NCBI GenBank assembly: GCA_036971475.1
Contig: JBAIZL010000007.1
Coordinates: forward strand, 32,353,002 to 32,417,001
Direction: 5' to 3'
DNA length: 64,000 nt
Source of the DNA: Prosapia bicincta
Lineage: Eukaryota > Arthropoda > Insecta > Hemiptera > Cercopidae
The notes under the pieces were generated by a model. That model saw nothing but the letters and a program-made list of their open reading frames with translations. It searched no databases and had not been told where the DNA came from. The first letter of the stretch is position 1. The number at the start of each line of letters is the position of its first letter. Both the position numbers and the translations under genes were made by a program. This document shows positions 24,101-39,628 of the stretch, piece by piece.

Positions 24101-27100
24101 CTATGGTCGATTCTGCGTTTATTATGCCTTTTAATAGAGAAATCCATTTTTTGTAGAAATCACAAAGTCCATGAACTATAATTCATGCATTTTTTTTAGA
24201 GCAAATATATGACAATGCGATAGCTCCTATAATACTTATTATAGATCAATTTTAAGTGCACAATGCGAATCTATGGTCGATTCTGCGTTTATTATGCCTT
24301 TTAAATGAGAAATCCATTTTTTCTAGAAATCGCAAAATCCATGAACTATAATTCATGCATTTTTTTTTAGAGCAAATATATGACAATGCGATAGCTCCTA
24401 TAATACTTATTATAGATCAATTCTAAGTGCACAATGCGAATCTATGGTCGATTCTGCGTTTATTATGCCTTTTAAATGAGAAATCCATTTTTTGTAGAAA
24501 TCGCAAAATCCATGAACTATAATTCATGCATTTTTTTAGAGCAAATATATGACAATTGCGATAGCTCCTATAATACTTATTATAAATCAATTTTAAGTGC
24601 ACAATGCGAATCTATGGTCGATTCTGAGTTTATTATGCCTTTTAAATGAGAAATCCATTTTTTCTAGAAATCGCAAAATCCATGAACTATAATTCATGCA
24701 TTTTTTTTAGAGCAAATATATGACAATTGCGATAGCTCCTATAATACTTATTATAGATCAATTCTAAGTGCACAATGCGAATCTATGGTCGATTCTGCGT
24801 TTATTATGCCTTTTAAATGAGAAATCCATTTTTTGTAGAAATCGCAAAATCCATGAACTATAATTCATGCATTTTTTTTAGATCAAATATATGACACTTG
24901 CGATAGATCCTATAATACTTATTATAGATCAATTCTAAGTGCACAATGCGAATCTATGGTCGATTCTGCGTTTATTATGCCTTTTAAATGAAGAATCCAT
25001 TTTTTGTAGAAATCGCAAAATCCATGAACTATAATTCATGCATTTTTTTTAGAGCAAATATATGACAATGCGATAGCTCCTATAATACTTATTATAGATC
25101 AATTCTAAGTGCACAATGCGAATCTATGGTCGATTCTGCGTTTATTATGCCTTTTAAATGAGAAATCCATTTTTTGTAGAAATCGCAAAATCCATGAACT
25201 ATAATTCATGCATTTTTTTAGAGCAAATATATGACAATTGCGATACCTCCTATAATACTTATTATAGACCAATTCTAAGTGCACAATGCGAATCTATGGT
25301 CGATTCTGCATTTATTATGCCTTTTAAATGAGAAATCCATTTTTTGTAGAAATCGCAAAATCCATGAACTATAATTCATGCATTTTTTTTAGAGCAAATA
25401 TACGACAATTGCGATAGCTCCTATAATACTTATTATAGATCAATTCTAAGTGCACAATGCGAATCTATGGTCGATTCTGCGTTTATTATGCCTTTTAAAT
25501 GAGCAATCCATTTTTTGTAGAAATCGCAAAATCCATGAACTATAATTCATGCATTTTTTTAGAGCAAATATATGACAATTGCGATAGCTCCTATAATACT
25601 TATTATAGATCAATTCTAAGTGCACAATGCGAATCTATGGTCGATACTGCGTTTATTATGCCTTTTAAATGAGGAATCCATTTTTTGTAGAAATCGCAAA
25701 ATCCATGAACTATAATTCATGCATTTTTTTTAGAGCAAATATATGACAATTGCGATAGCTCCTATAATACTTATTATAGATCAATTCTAAGTGCACAATG
25801 CGAATCTATGGTCGATTCTGCGTTTATTATGCCTTTTAAATGAGAAATCCATTTTTTGTAGAAATCGCAAAATCCATGAACTATAATTCATGCATTTTTT
25901 TTAGAGCAAATATACGACAATTGCGATAGCTCCTATAATACTTATTATAGATCAATTCTAAGTGCACAATGCGAATCTATGGTCGATTCTGCGTTTATTA
26001 TGCCTTTTAAATGAGAAATCCATTTTTTGCAGAAATCGCAAAATCCATGAACTATAATTCATGCATTTTTTTTAGAGCAAATATATGACAATTGCGATAG
26101 CTCCTATAATACTTATTATAGATCAATTCTAAGTGCACAATGCGAATCTATGGTCGATTCTGCGTTTATTATGCCTTTTAAATGAGAAATCCATTTTTTG
26201 TAGAAATCGCAAAATCCATGAACTATAATTAATGCATTTTTTTAGAGCAAATATATGACAATTGCGATAGCTCCTATAATACTTATTATAGATCAATTCT
26301 AAGTGCACAATGCGAATCTATGGTCGATACTGCGTTTATTATGCCTTTTAAATGAGGAATCCATTTTTTGTAGAAATCGCAAAATCCATGAACTATAATT
26401 CATGCATTTTTTTTAGAGCAAATATATGACAATTGCGATAGCTAATATAATACTTATTATAGATCAATTCTAAGTGCACAATGCGAATCTATGGTCGATT
26501 CTGCGTTTATTATGCCTTTTAAATGAGAAATCCATTTTTTGTAGAAATCGCAAAATCCATGAACTATAATTCATGCATTTTTTTTAGAGCAAATATACGA
26601 CAATTGCGATAGCTCCTATAATACTTATTATAGATCAGTTCTAAGTGCACAATGCGAATCTATGGTCGATTCTGCGTTTATTATGCCTTTTAAATGAGAA
26701 ATCCATTTTTTGTAGAAATCGCAAAATCCATGAACTATAATTCATGCATTTTTTTTAGAGCAAATATATGACAATCGCGATAGATCCTATAATACTTATT
26801 ATAGATCAATTCTAAGTGAACAATGCGAATCTATGGTCGATTCTGCGTTTATTATGCCTTTTAAATGAGGAATCCATTATTTGTAGAAATCGCAAAATCC
26901 ATGAACTATAATTCATGCATTTTTTTTAGAGCAAATATATGACAATTGCGATAGCTGCTATAATACTTATTATAGATCAATTCTAAGTGCACAATGCGAA
27001 TCTATGGTCGATTCTGCGTTTATTATGCCTTTTAAATGAGAAATCCATTTTTTGTAGAAATCGCAAAATCCATGAACTATAATTCATGCATTTTTTTTAG

Positions 27101-27685
27101 AGCAAATATATGACAATTGCGATAGATCCTGTAATACATATTATAGATCAATTCTAAGTGCACCATGCGTATCTATGGTCGATTCTGCGTTTATTATGCC
27201 TTTTAAATGAGGAATCCATTTTTTGTAGAAATCGCAAAATCCATGAACTATAATTCATGCATTTTTTTTAGAGCAAATATATGACAATTGCGATAGCTCC
27301 TATAATACTTATTATAGATCAATTCTAAGTGCACAATGCGAATCTATGGTCGATTCTGCGTTTATTATGCCTTTTAAATGAGAAATCAATTTTTTGTAGA
27401 AATCACAAAATCCATGATCTATAATTCATGCATTTTTTTTAGAGCAAATATATGACAATTGCGATAGCTCCTATAATACTTATTATAGATAAATTCTAAG
27501 TGCACAATGCGAATCTATGGTCGATTCTGCGTTTAATATGCCTTTTAAATGAGAAATCCATTTTTTGTAGAAATCGCAAAATCCATGAACTACAATTCAT
27601 GCATTTTTTTAAGGGCAAATATATGACAATTGCGATAGCTCCTATAATACTTATTATAGATCAATTCTAAGTGCACAATGCGAAT
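24101..27685 (+). repeat. About 21 mixed monomers, start of the GACAATGCG zone
   Basis: The first GACAATGCGATAG units (two T missing from CAATTGCG) are near 24212, 24384 and 25067. A short duplication of about 683 bp (four monomers) is marked by TCGATACTG with GAGGAATCC at 25635 and 26318, followed by ATACGACAATT units; only the first two monomers match well. Unique changes include ACACTTGCG, GCTAATATAAT and CAATCGCGATAGATCC. No gene was seen. Confidence 0.8.
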
Positions 27686-29390
27686 CTATGTTCGATTCTG
27701 CGTTTATTATGCCTTTTAAATGAGAAATCCATTTTTTGTAGAAATCGCAAAATCCATGAACTATAATTCATGCATTTTTTTTAGAGCAAATATATGACAA
27801 TTGCGATAGCTCCTATAATACTTATTATAGATCAATTCTAAGTGCCCAATGCGAATCTATGGTCGATTCTGCGTTTATTATGCCTTTTAAATGAGAAATC
27901 CATTTTTTGTAGAAATCGCAAAATCCATGAACTATAATTCATGCATTTTTTTAGAGCAAATATATGACAATTGCGATAGCTCCTATAATACTTATTATAG
28001 ATCAATTCTAAGTGCACAATGCGAATCTATGGTCGATTCTGCGTTTATTATGCCTTTTAAATGAGAAATCCATTTTTTGTAGAAATCGCAAAATCCATGA
28101 ACTATAATTCATGCATTTTTTTTAGATCAAATATATGACAATTGCGATAGATCCTATAATACTTATTATAGATCAATTCTAAGTGCACAATGCGAATCTA
28201 TGTTCGATTCTGCGTTTATTATGCCTTTTAAATGAGAAATCCATTTTTTGTAGAAATCGCAAAATCCATGAACTATAATTCATGCATTTTTTTTAGAGCA
28301 AATATATGACAATTGCGATAGCTCCTATAATACTTATTATAGATCAATTCTAAGTGCCCAATGCGAATCTATGGTCGATTCTGCGTTTATTATGCCTTTT
28401 AAATGAGAAATCCATTTTTTGTAGAAATCGCAAAATCCATGAACTATAATTCATGCATTTTTTTAGAGCAAATATATGACAATTGCGATAGCTCCTATAA
28501 TACTTATTATAGATCAATTCTAAGTGCACAATGCGAATCTATGGTCGATTCTGCGTTTATTATGCCTTTTAAATGAGGAATCCATTTTTTGTAGAAATCG
28601 CAAAATCCATGAACTATAATTCATGCATTTGTTTTAGAGCAAATATATGACAATTGCGATAGCTCCTATAATACTTATTATAGATCAATTCTAAGTGCAC
28701 AATGCGAATCTATGGTCGATTCTGCGTTTATTATGCCTTTTAAATGAGAAATCCATTTTTTGTAGAAATCGCAAAATCCATGAACTATAATTCATGCATT
28801 TTTTTAGAGCAAATATATGACAATTGCGATAGCTCCTATAATACTTATTATAGATCAATTCTAAGTGCACAATGCGAATCTATGGTCGATTCTGCGTTTA
28901 TTATGCCTTTTAAATGAGAAATCCATTTTTTGTAGAAATCGCAAAATCCATGAACTATAATTCATGCATTTTTTTAGAGCAAATATATGACAATTGCGAT
29001 AGATCCTATAATACTTATTATAGATCAATTCTAAGTGCACAATGCGAATCTATGGTCGATTCTGCGTTTATTATGCCTTTTAAATGAGAAATCCATTTTT
29101 TGTAGAAATCGCAAAATCCATGAACTATAATTCATGCTTTTTTTTAGAGCAAATATATGACAATTGCGATAGCTCCTATAATACTTATTATACATCAATT
29201 CTAAGTGCTCAATGCGAATCTATGGTCGATTCTGCGTTTATTATGCCTTTTAAATGAGAAATCTATTTTTTGTAGAAATCGCAAAATCCATGAACTATAA
29301 TTCATGCATTTTTTTTAGAGCAAATATATGACAATTGCGATCGCTCCTATAATACTTATTATAGATCAATTCTAAGTACACAATGCGACT
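27686..29390 (+). repeat. Ten monomers with a 3-monomer duplication
   Basis: CTATGTTCG at 27686 and 28198 (512 bp apart) are each followed by a TAAGTGCCCAATGCG unit with a T7 tract. The third monomer of each set differs (TTTAGATCAAAT type against GAGGAATCC with CATTTGTTTTAG). The last units lead into GATCGCTCC and GACTCTATGGTTG, the hallmark of the next HOR. Confidence 0.8.
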
Positions 29391-32300
29391 CTATGGTTGA
29401 TTCTGCGTTTATTATGCCTTTTAAATGAGAAATCCATTTTTTGTAGAAATCGCAAAATCCATGAACTATAATTCATGCATTTTTTTTAGAGCAAATATAT
29501 GACAATTGCGATAGCTCCTATAATACTTATTATAGATCAATTCTAAGTGCCCAATGCGAATCTATGGTCGATTCTGCGTTTATTATGCCTTTTAAATGAG
29601 AAATCCATTTTTTGTAGAAATCGCAATATCCATGAACTATAATTCATGCATTTTTTTTAGAGCAAATATATGACAATGCGATAGCTCCTATAATACTTAT
29701 TATAGATCAATTCTAAGTGCACAATGCGAATCTATGGTCGATTCTGCGTTTATTATGCCTTTTAAATGAGAAATCCATTTTTTGTAGAAATCGCAAAATC
29801 CATGAACTATAATTCATGCATTTTTTTAGAGCAAATATATGACAATTGCGATAGCTCCTATAATACTTATTATAGATCAATTCTAAGTGCACAATGCGAA
29901 TCTATGGTCGATTCTGCGTTTATTATGCCTTTTAAATGAGAAATCCATTTTTTGTAGAAATCGCAAAATCCATGAACTATAATTCATGCATTTTTTTTAG
30001 AGCAAATATATGACAATTGCGATAGATCCTATAATACTTATTATAGATCAATTCTAAGTGCACAATGCGAATCTATGGTCGATTCTGCGTTTATTATGCC
30101 TTTTAAATGAGCAATCCATTTTTTGTAGAAATCGCAAAATCCATGAACTATAATTCATGCATTTTTTTTAGAGCAAATATATGACAATTGCGATAGCTCC
30201 TATAATACTTATTATAGATCAATTCTAAGTGCACAATGCGAATCTATGGTCGATTCTGCGTTTATTATGCCTTTTAAATGAGAAATCCATTTTTGTAGAA
30301 ATCGCAAAATCCATGAACTATAATTCATGCATTTTTTTTAGAGCAAATATATGACAATTGCGATAGCTCCTATAATACTTATTATAGATCAATTCTAAGT
30401 GCACAATGCGAATCTATGGTCGATTCTGCGTTTATTATGCCTTTTAAATGAGAAATCCATTTTTTGTAGAAATCGCAAAATCCATGAACTATAATTCATG
30501 CTTTTTTTTAGAGCAAATATATGACAATTGCGATAGCTCTTATAATACTTATTATACATCAATTCTAAGTGCACAATGCGAATCTATGGTCGATTCTGCG
30601 TTTATTATGCCTTTTAAATGAGAAATCCATTTTTTGTAGAAATCGCAAAATCCATGAACTATAATTCATGCATTTTTTTTAGAGCAAATATATGACAATT
30701 GCGATCGCTCCTATAATACTTATTATAGATCAATTCTAAGTGCACAATGCGACTCTATGGTTGATTCTGCGTTTATTATGCCTTTTAAATGAGCAATCCA
30801 TTTTTTGTAGAAATCGCAAAATCCATGAACTATAATTCATGCATTTTTTTTAGAGCAAATATATGACAATTGCGATAGCTCCTATAATACTTATGATAGA
30901 TCAATTCTAAGTGCACAATGCGAATCTATGTTCGATTCTGCGTTTATTATGCCTTTTAAATGAGAAATCCATTTTTTGTAGAAATCGCAAAATCCATGAA
31001 ATATAATTCATGCATTTGTTTTAGAGCAAATATATGACAATTGCGATAGCTCCTATAATACTTATTATAGATCAATTCTAAGTGCACAATGCGAATCTAT
31101 GGTCGATTCTGCGTTTATTATGCCTTTTAAATGAGAAATCCATTTTTGTAGAAATCGCAAAATCCATGAACTATAATACATGCATTTTTTTTAGAGCAAA
31201 TATATGACAATTGCGATAGCTCCTATAATACTTATTATAGATCAATTCTAAGTGCACAATGCGAATCTATGGTCGATTCTGCGTTTATTATGCCTTTTAA
31301 ATGAGAAATCCATTTTTTGTAGAAATCGCAAAATCCATGAACTATAATTCATGCATTTTTTTTAGAGCAAATATACGACAATTGCGATAGCTCCTATATT
31401 ACTTATTATAGATCAATTCTAAGTGCACAATGCGAATCTATGGTCGATTCTGCGTTTATTATGCCTTTTAAATGAGAAATCCATTTTTTGTAGAAATTGC
31501 AAAATCCATGAACTATAATTCATGCATTTTTTTTAGATCAAATATATGACAATTGCGATAGATCCTATAATACTTATTATAGATCAATTCTAAGTGCACA
31601 ATGCGAATCTATGGTCGATTCTGCGTTTATTATGCCTTTTAAATGAGGAATCCATTTTTTGTAGAAATCGCAAAATCCATGAACTATAATTCATGCATTT
31701 GTTTTAGAGCAAATATATGACAATTGCGATAGCTCCTATAATACTTATTATAGATCAATTCTAAGTGCACAATGCGAATCTATGGTCGATTCTGCGTTTA
31801 TTATGCCTTTTAAATGAGAAATCCATTTTTTGTAGAAATCGCAAAATCCATGAACTATAATTCATGCATTTTTTTAGAGCAAATATATGACAATTGCGAT
31901 AGCTCCTATAATACTTATTATAGATCAATTCTAAGTGCACAATGCGAATCTATGGTCGATTCTGCGTTTATTATGCCTTTTAAATGAGAAATCCATTTTT
32001 TTGTAGAAATCGCAAAATCCATGAACTATAATTCATGCATTTTTTTTAGAGCAAATATATGACAATTGCGATAGCTCCTATAATACTTATTATAGATCAA
32101 TTCTAAGTGCACAATGCGAATCTATGGTCGATTCTGCGTTTATTATGCCTTTTAAATGAGAAATAAATTTTTTGTAGAAATCACAAAATCCATGAACTAT
32201 AATTCATGCATTTTATTTAGAGCAAATATATGACAATTGCGATAGCTCCTATAATACTTATTATAGATAAATTCTAAGTGCACAATGCGAATCTATGGTC

Positions 32301-35021
32301 GATTCTGCGTTTAATATGCCTTTTAAATGAGAAATCCATTTTTTGTAGAAATCGCAAAATCCATGAACTACAATTCATGCATTTTTTTAAGAGCAAATAT
32401 ATGACAATTGCGATAGCTCCTATAATACTTATTATAGATCAATTCTAAGTGCACAATGCGAATCTATGTTCGATTCTGCGTTTATTATTTTTTTTTAAAT
32501 GAGAAATCCATTTTTTGTAGAAATCGCAAAATCCATGAACTATAATTCATGCATTTTTTTTAGAGCAAATATATGACAATTGCGATAGCTCCTATAATAC
32601 TTATTATAGATCAATTCTAAGTGCCCAATGCGAATCTATGGTCGATTCTGCGTTTATTATGCCTTTTAAATGAGAAATCCATTTTTTGTAGAAATCGCAA
32701 AATCCATGAACTATAATTCATGCATTTTTTTAAGAGCAAATATATGACAATGCGATAGCTCCTATAATACTTATTATAGATCAATTCTAAGTGCACAATG
32801 CGAATCTATGGTCGATTCTGCGTTTATTATGCCTTTTAAATGAGAAATCCATTTTTTGTAGAAATCGCAAAATCCATGAACTATAATTCATGCATTTTTT
32901 TAGAGCAAATATATGACAATTGCGATAGCTCCTATAATACTTATTATAGATCAATTCTAAGTGCACAATGCGAATCTATGGTCGATTCTGCGTTTATTAT
33001 GCCTTTTAAATGAGAAATCCATTTTTTGTAGAAATCGCAAAATCCATGAACTATAATTCATGCATTTTTTTTAGAGCAAATATATGACAATTGCGATAGA
33101 TCCTATAATACTTATTATAGATCAATTCTAAGTGCACAATGCGAATCTATGGTCGATTCTGCGTTTATTATGCCTTTTAAATGAGCAATCCATTTTTTGT
33201 AGAAATCGCAAAATCCATGAACTATAATTCATGCATTTTTTTTAGAGCAAATATATGACAATTGCGATAGCTCCTATAATACTTATTATAGATCAATTCT
33301 AAGTGCACAATGCGAATCTATGGTCGATTCTGCGTTTATTATGCCTTTTAAATGAGAAATCCATTTTTGTAGAAATCGCAAAATCCATGAACTATAATTC
33401 ATGCATTTTTTTTAGAGCAAATATATGACAATTGCGATAGCTCCTATAATACTTATTATAGATCAATTCTAAGTGCACAATGCGAATCTATGGTCGATTC
33501 TGCGTTTATTATGCCTTTTAAATGAGAAATCCATTTTTTGTAGAAATCGCAAAATCCATGAACTATAATTCATGCTTTTTTTTAGAGCAAATATATGACA
33601 ATTGCGATAGCTCCTATAATACTTATTATACATCAATTCTAAGTGCACAATGCGAATCTATTGTCGATTCTGCGTTTATTATGCCTTTTAAATGAGAAAT
33701 CCATTTTTTGTAGAAATCGCAAAATCCATGAACTATAATTCATGCATTTTTTTTAGAGCAAATATATGACAATTGCGATCGCTCCTATAATACTTATTAT
33801 AGATCAATTCTAAGTGCACAATGCGACTCTATGGTTGATTCTGCGTTTATTATGCCTTTTAAATGAGAAATCCATTTTTTGTAGAAATCGCAAAATCCAT
33901 GAACTATAATTCATGCATTTTTTTTAGAGCAAATATATGACAATTGCGATAGCTCCTATAATACTTATTATAGATCAATTCTAAGTGCCCAATGCGAATC
34001 TATGGTCGATTCTGCGTTTATTATGCCTTTTAAATGAGAAATCCATTTTTTGTAGAAATCGCAAAATCCATGAACTATAATTCATGCATTTTTTTTAGAG
34101 CAAATATATGACAATGCGATAGCTCCTATAATACTTATTATAGATCAATTCTAAGTGCACAATGCGAATCTATGGTCGATTCTGCGTTTATTATGCCTTT
34201 TAAATGAGAAATCCATTTTTTGTAGAAATCGCAAAATCCATGAACTATAATTCATGCATTTTTTTAGAGCAAATATATGACAATTGCGATAGCTCCTATA
34301 ATACTTATTATAGATCAATTCTAAGTGCACAATGCGAATCTATGGTCGATTCTGCGTTTATTATGCCTTTTAAATGAGAAATCCATTTTTTGTAGAAATC
34401 GCAAAATCCATGAACTATAATTCATGCATTTTTTTTAGAGCAAATATATGACAATTGCGATAGATCCTATAATACTTATTATAGATCAATTCTAAGTGCA
34501 CAATGCGAATCTATGGTCGATTCTGCGTTTATTATGCCTTTTAAATGAGAAATCCATTTTTGTAGAAATCGCAAAATCCATGAACTATAATTCATGCATT
34601 TTTTTTAGAGCAAATATATGACAATTGCGATAGCTCCTATAATACTTATTATAGATCAATTCTAAGTGCACAATGCGAATCTATGGTCGATTCTGCGTTT
34701 ATTATGCCTTTTAAATGAGAAATCCATTTTTTGTAGAAATCGCAAAATCCATGAACTATAATTCATGCTTTTTTTTAGAGCAAATATATGACAATTGCGA
34801 TAGCTCCTATAATACTTATTATAAATCAATTCTAAGTGCACAATGCGAATCTATGGTCGATTCTGCGTTTATTATGCCTTTTAAATGAGAAATCCATTTT
34901 TTGTAGAAATCGCAAAATCCATGAACTATAATTCATGCATTTTTTTTAGAGCAAATATATGACAATTGCGATCGCTCCTATAATACTTATTATAGATTTA
35001 TTCTAAGTGCACAATGCGACT
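29391..35021 (+). repeat. HOR family with GACTCTATGGTTG marker, irregular copies
   Basis: CTATGGTTG starts at 29391, 30755, 33829 and 35022, giving blocks of 1,364 (8), 3,074 (18) and 1,193 bp (7 monomers). Shared order before each marker: GTGCCCAATGCG / GACAATGCG / T7 / GATAGATCC / GAGCAATCC / T5 first tract / CATGCTTTTTTTTAG / GATCGCTCC. The 7-monomer copy lacks the GAGCAATCC unit as a separate monomer. TAAGTGCCC at about 29550 and 32624 lies 3,074 bp apart. Confidence 0.8.
32481..32500 (+). repeat. Local T-run replacing GCC
   Basis: Where all other units read TTTATTATGCCTTTTAAAT, this one reads TTTATTAT followed by a run of T and AAAT. GCC has become TTT and one base is added. It is the only such unit in the window. 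Either a slippage event or a base-call problem in the underlying reads could cause it. Confidence 0.7.
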
Positions 35022-37580
35022 CTATGGTTGATTCTGCGTTTATTATGCCTTTTAAATGAGCAATCCATTTTTTGTAGAAATCGCAAAATCCATGAACTAT
35101 AATTCATGCATTTTTTTTAGAGCAAATATATGACAATTGCGATAGCTCCTATAATACTTATGATAGATCAATTCTAAGTGCACAATGCGAATCTATGTTC
35201 GATTCTGCGTTTATTATGCCTTTTAAATGAGAAATCCATTTTTTGTAGAAATCGCAAATCCATGAAATATAATTCATGCATTTGTTTTAGAGCAAATATA
35301 TGACAATTGCGATAGCTCCTATAATACTTATTATAGATCAATTCTAAGTGCACAATGCGAATCTATGGTCGATTCTGCGTTTATTATGCCTTTTAAATGA
35401 GAAATCCATTTTTGTAGAAATCGCAAAATCCATGAACTATAATTCATGCATTTTTTTTAGAGCAAATATATGACAATTGCGATAGCTCCTATAATACTTA
35501 TTATAGATCAATTCTAAGTGCACAATGCGAATCTATGGTCGATTCTGCGTTTATTATGCCTTTTAAATGAGAAATCCATTTTTTGTAGAAATCGCAAAAT
35601 CCATGAACTATAATTCATGCATTTTTTTTAGAGCAAATATACGACAATTGCGATAGCTCCTATAATACTTACTATAGATCAATTCTAAGTGCACAATGCG
35701 AATCTATGGTCGATTCTGCGTTTATTATGCCTTTTAAATGAGAAATCCATTTTTTGTAGAAATCGCAAAATCCATGAACTATAATTCATGCATTTTTTTT
35801 AGATCAAATATATGACAATTGCGATAGATCCTATAATACTTATTATAGATCAATTCTAAGTGCACAATGCGAATCTATGGTCGATTCTGCGTTTATTATG
35901 CCTTTTAAATGAGGAATCCATTTTTTGTAGAAATCGCAAAATCCATGAACTATAATTCATGCATTTGTTTTAGAGCAAATATATGACAATTGCGATAGCT
36001 CCTATAATACTTATTATAGATCAATTCTAAGTGCACAATGCGAATCTATGGTCGATTCTGCGTTTATTATGCCTTTTAAATGAGAAATCCATTTTTTGTA
36101 GAAATCGCAAAATCCATGAACTATAATTCATGCATTTTTTTAGAGCAAATATATGACAATTGCGATAGCTCCTATAATACTTATTATAGATCAATTCTAA
36201 GTGCACAATGCGAATCTATGGTCGATTCTGCGTTTATTATGCCTTTTAAATGAGAAATCCATTTTTTGTAGAAATCGCACAATCCATGAACTATAATTCA
36301 TGCATTTTTTTTTAGAGCAAATATATGACAATTGCGATAGATCCTATAATACTTATTATAGATCAATTCTAAGTGCACAATGCGAATCTATGGTCGATTC
36401 TGCGTTTATTATGCCTTTTAAATGAGAAATCCATTTTTTGTAGAAATCGCAAAATCCATGAACTATAATTCATGCATTTTTTTTAGAGCAAATATATGAC
36501 AATGCGATAGCTCCTATAATACTTATTATAGATCAATTCTAAGTGCACAATGCGAATCTATGGTCGATTCTGCGTTTATTATGCCTTTTAAATGAGAAAT
36601 CCATTTTTTGTAGAAATCGCAAAATCCATGAACTATAATTCATGCATTTTTTTAGAGCAAATATATGACAATTGCGATAGCTCCTATAATACTTATTATA
36701 GATCAATTCTAAGTGCACAATGCGAATCTATGGTCGATTCTGCGTTTATTATGCCTTTTAAATGAGAAATCCATTTTTTGTAGAAATCGCAAAATCCATG
36801 AACTATAATTCATGCATTTTTTTTAGAGCAAATATATGACAATTGCGATAGATCCTATAATACTTATTATAGATCAATTCTAAGTGCACAATGCGAATCT
36901 ATGGTCGATTCTGCGTTTATTATGCCTTTTAAATGAGCAATCCATTTTTTGTAGAAATCGCAAAATCCATGAACTATAATTCATGCATTTTTTTTAGAGC
37001 AAATATATGACAATTGCGATAGCTCCTATAATACTTATTATAGATCAATTCTAAGTGCACAATGCGAATCTATGGTCGATTCTGCGTTTATTATGCCTTT
37101 TAAATGAGAAATCCATTTTTGTAGAAATCGCAAAATCCATGAACTATAATTCATGCATTTTTTTTAGAGCAAATATATGACAATTGCGATAGCTCCTATA
37201 ATACTTATTATAGATCAATTCTAAGTGCACAATGCGAATCTATGATCGATTCTGCGTTTATTATGCCTTTTAAATGAGAAATCCATTTTTTGTAGAAATC
37301 GCAAAATCCATGAACTATAATTCATGCTTTTTTTTAGAGCAAATATATGACAATTGCGATAGCTCCTATAATACTTATTATAAATCAATTCTAAGTGCAC
37401 AATGCGAATCTATGGTCGATTCTGCGTTTATTATGCCTTTTAAATGAGAAATCCATTTTTTGTAGAAATCGCAAAATCCATGAACTATAATTCATGCATT
37501 TTTTTTAGAGCAAATATATGACAATTGCGATCGCTCCTATAATACTTATTATAGATCAATTCTAAGTGCACAATGCGACT
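35022..37580 (+). repeat. GACTCT HOR, 15-monomer copy (2,559 bp)
   Basis: It has the same order as the next 12-monomer copy plus three extra monomers (GACAATGCG near 36499, a T7 unit, a GATAGATCC unit) between the GCACAATCC and GAGCAATCC units. Marker ATCGCAAATC lies at 35251 and 37810, exactly 2,559 bp apart. It carries one private ATAGATTTATTC change near 34998, just before its start. Confidence 0.9.
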
Positions 37581-39628
37581 CTATGGTTGATTCTGCGTTT
37601 ATTATGCCTTTTAAATGAGCAATCCATTTTTTGTAGAAATCGCAAAATCCATGAACTATAATTCATGCATTTTTTTTAGAGCAAATATATGACAATTGCG
37701 ATAGCTCCTATAATACTTATGATAGATCAATTCTAAGTGCACAATGCGAATCTATGTTCGATTCTGCGTTTATTATGCCTTTTAAATGAGAAATCCATTT
37801 TTTGTAGAAATCGCAAATCCATGAAATATAATTCATGCATTTGTTTTAGAGCAAATATATGACAATTGCGATAGCTCCTATAATACTTATTATAGATCAA
37901 TTCTAAGTGCACAATGCGAATCTATGGTCGATTCTGCGTTTATTATGCCTTTTAAATGAGAAATCCATTTTTGTAGAAATCGCAAAATCCATGAACTATA
38001 ATTCATGCATTTTTTTTAGAGCAAATATATGACAATTGCGATAGCTCCTATAATACTTATTATAGATCAATTCTAAGTGCACAATGCGAATCTATGGTCG
38101 ATTCTGCGTTTATTATGCCTTTTAAATGAGAAATCCATTTTTTGTAGAAATCGCAAAATCCATGAACTATAATTCATGCATTTTTTTTAGAGCAAATATA
38201 CGACAATTGCGATAGCTCCTATAATACTTACTATAGATCAATTCTAAGTGCACAATGCGAATCTATGGTCGATTCTGCGTTTATTATGCCTTTTAAATGA
38301 GAAATCCATTTTTTGTAGAAATCGCAAAATCCATGAACTATAATTCATGCATTTTTTTTAGATCAAATATATGACAATTGCGATAGATCCTATAATACTT
38401 ATTATAGATCAATTCTAAGTGCACAATGCGAATCTATGGTCGATTCTGCGTTTATTATGCCTTTTAAATGAGGAATCCATTTTTTGTAGAAATCGCAAAA
38501 TCCATGAACTATAATTCATGCATTTGTTTTAGAGCAAATATATGACAATTGCGATAGCTCCTATAATACTTATTATAGATCAATTCTAAGTGCACAATGC
38601 GAATCTATGGTCGATTCTGCGTTTATTATGCCTTTTAAATGAGAAATCCATTTTTTGTAGAAATCGCAAAATCCATGAACTATAATTCATGCATTTTTTT
38701 AGAGCAAATATATGACAATTGCGATAGCTCCTATAATACTTATTATAGATCAATTCTAAGTGCACAATGCGAATCTATGGTCGATTCTGCGTTTATTATG
38801 CCTTTTAAATGAGAAATCCATTTTTTGTAGAAATCGCACAATCCATGAACTATAATTCATGCATTTTTTTTTAGAGCAAATATATGACAATTGCGATAGA
38901 TCCTATAATACTTATTATAGATCAATTCTAAGTGCACAATGCGAATCTATGGTCGATTCTGCGTTTATTATGCCTTTTAAATGAGCAATCCATTTTTTGT
39001 AGAAATCGCAAAATCCATGAACTATAATTCATGCATTTTTTTTAGAGCAAATATATGACAATTGCGATAGCTCCTATAATACTTATTATAGATCAATTCT
39101 AAGTGCACAATGCGAATCTATGGTCGATTCTGCGTTTATTATGCCTTTTAAATGAGAAATCCATTTTTGTAGAAATCGCAAAATCCATGAACTATAATTC
39201 ATGCATTTTTTTTAGAGCAAATATATGACAATTGCGATAGCTCCTATAATACTTATTATAGATCAATTCTAAGTGCACAATGCGAATCTATGGTCGATTC
39301 TGCGTTTATTATGCCTTTTAAATGAGAAATCCATTTTTTGTAGAAATCGCAAAATCCATGAACTATAATTCATGCTTTTTTTTAGAGCAAATATATGACA
39401 ATTGCGATAGCTCCTATAATACTTATTATAAATCAATTCTAAGTGCACAATGCGAATCTATGGTCGATTCTGCGTTTATTATGCCTTTTAAATGAGAAAT
39501 CCATTTTTTGTAGAAATCGCAAAATCCATGAACTATAATTCATGCATTTTTTTTAGAGCAAATATATGACAATTGCGATCGCTCCTATAATACTTATTAT
39601 AGATCAATTCTAAGTGCACAATGCGACT
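37581..39628 (+). repeat. GACTCT HOR, 12-monomer copy (2,048 bp)
   Basis: Monomer order: 1 CTATGGTTG with GAGCAATCC and ATGATAG; 2 CTATGTTCG, GCAAATCC, GAAATAT, CATTTGTTTTAG; 3 T5; 4 TACGAC with TTACTATAG; 5 AGATCAAAT with GATAGATCC; 6 GAGGAATCC with CATTTGTTTTAG; 7 T7; 8 GCACAATCC with T9; 9 GAGCAATCC; 10 T5; 11 CATGCTTTT with TATAAATC; 12 GATCGCTCC. This copy is the clearest version of the family. Confidence 0.9.

Noticed and set aside
23974..24156. 60-codon open frame
   Set aside because: It is open only because the 161-bp monomer at 23940 has a 10-nt deletion and the next unit has TTTTAATAGAG. The translation is satellite sequence with no codon or family signal.
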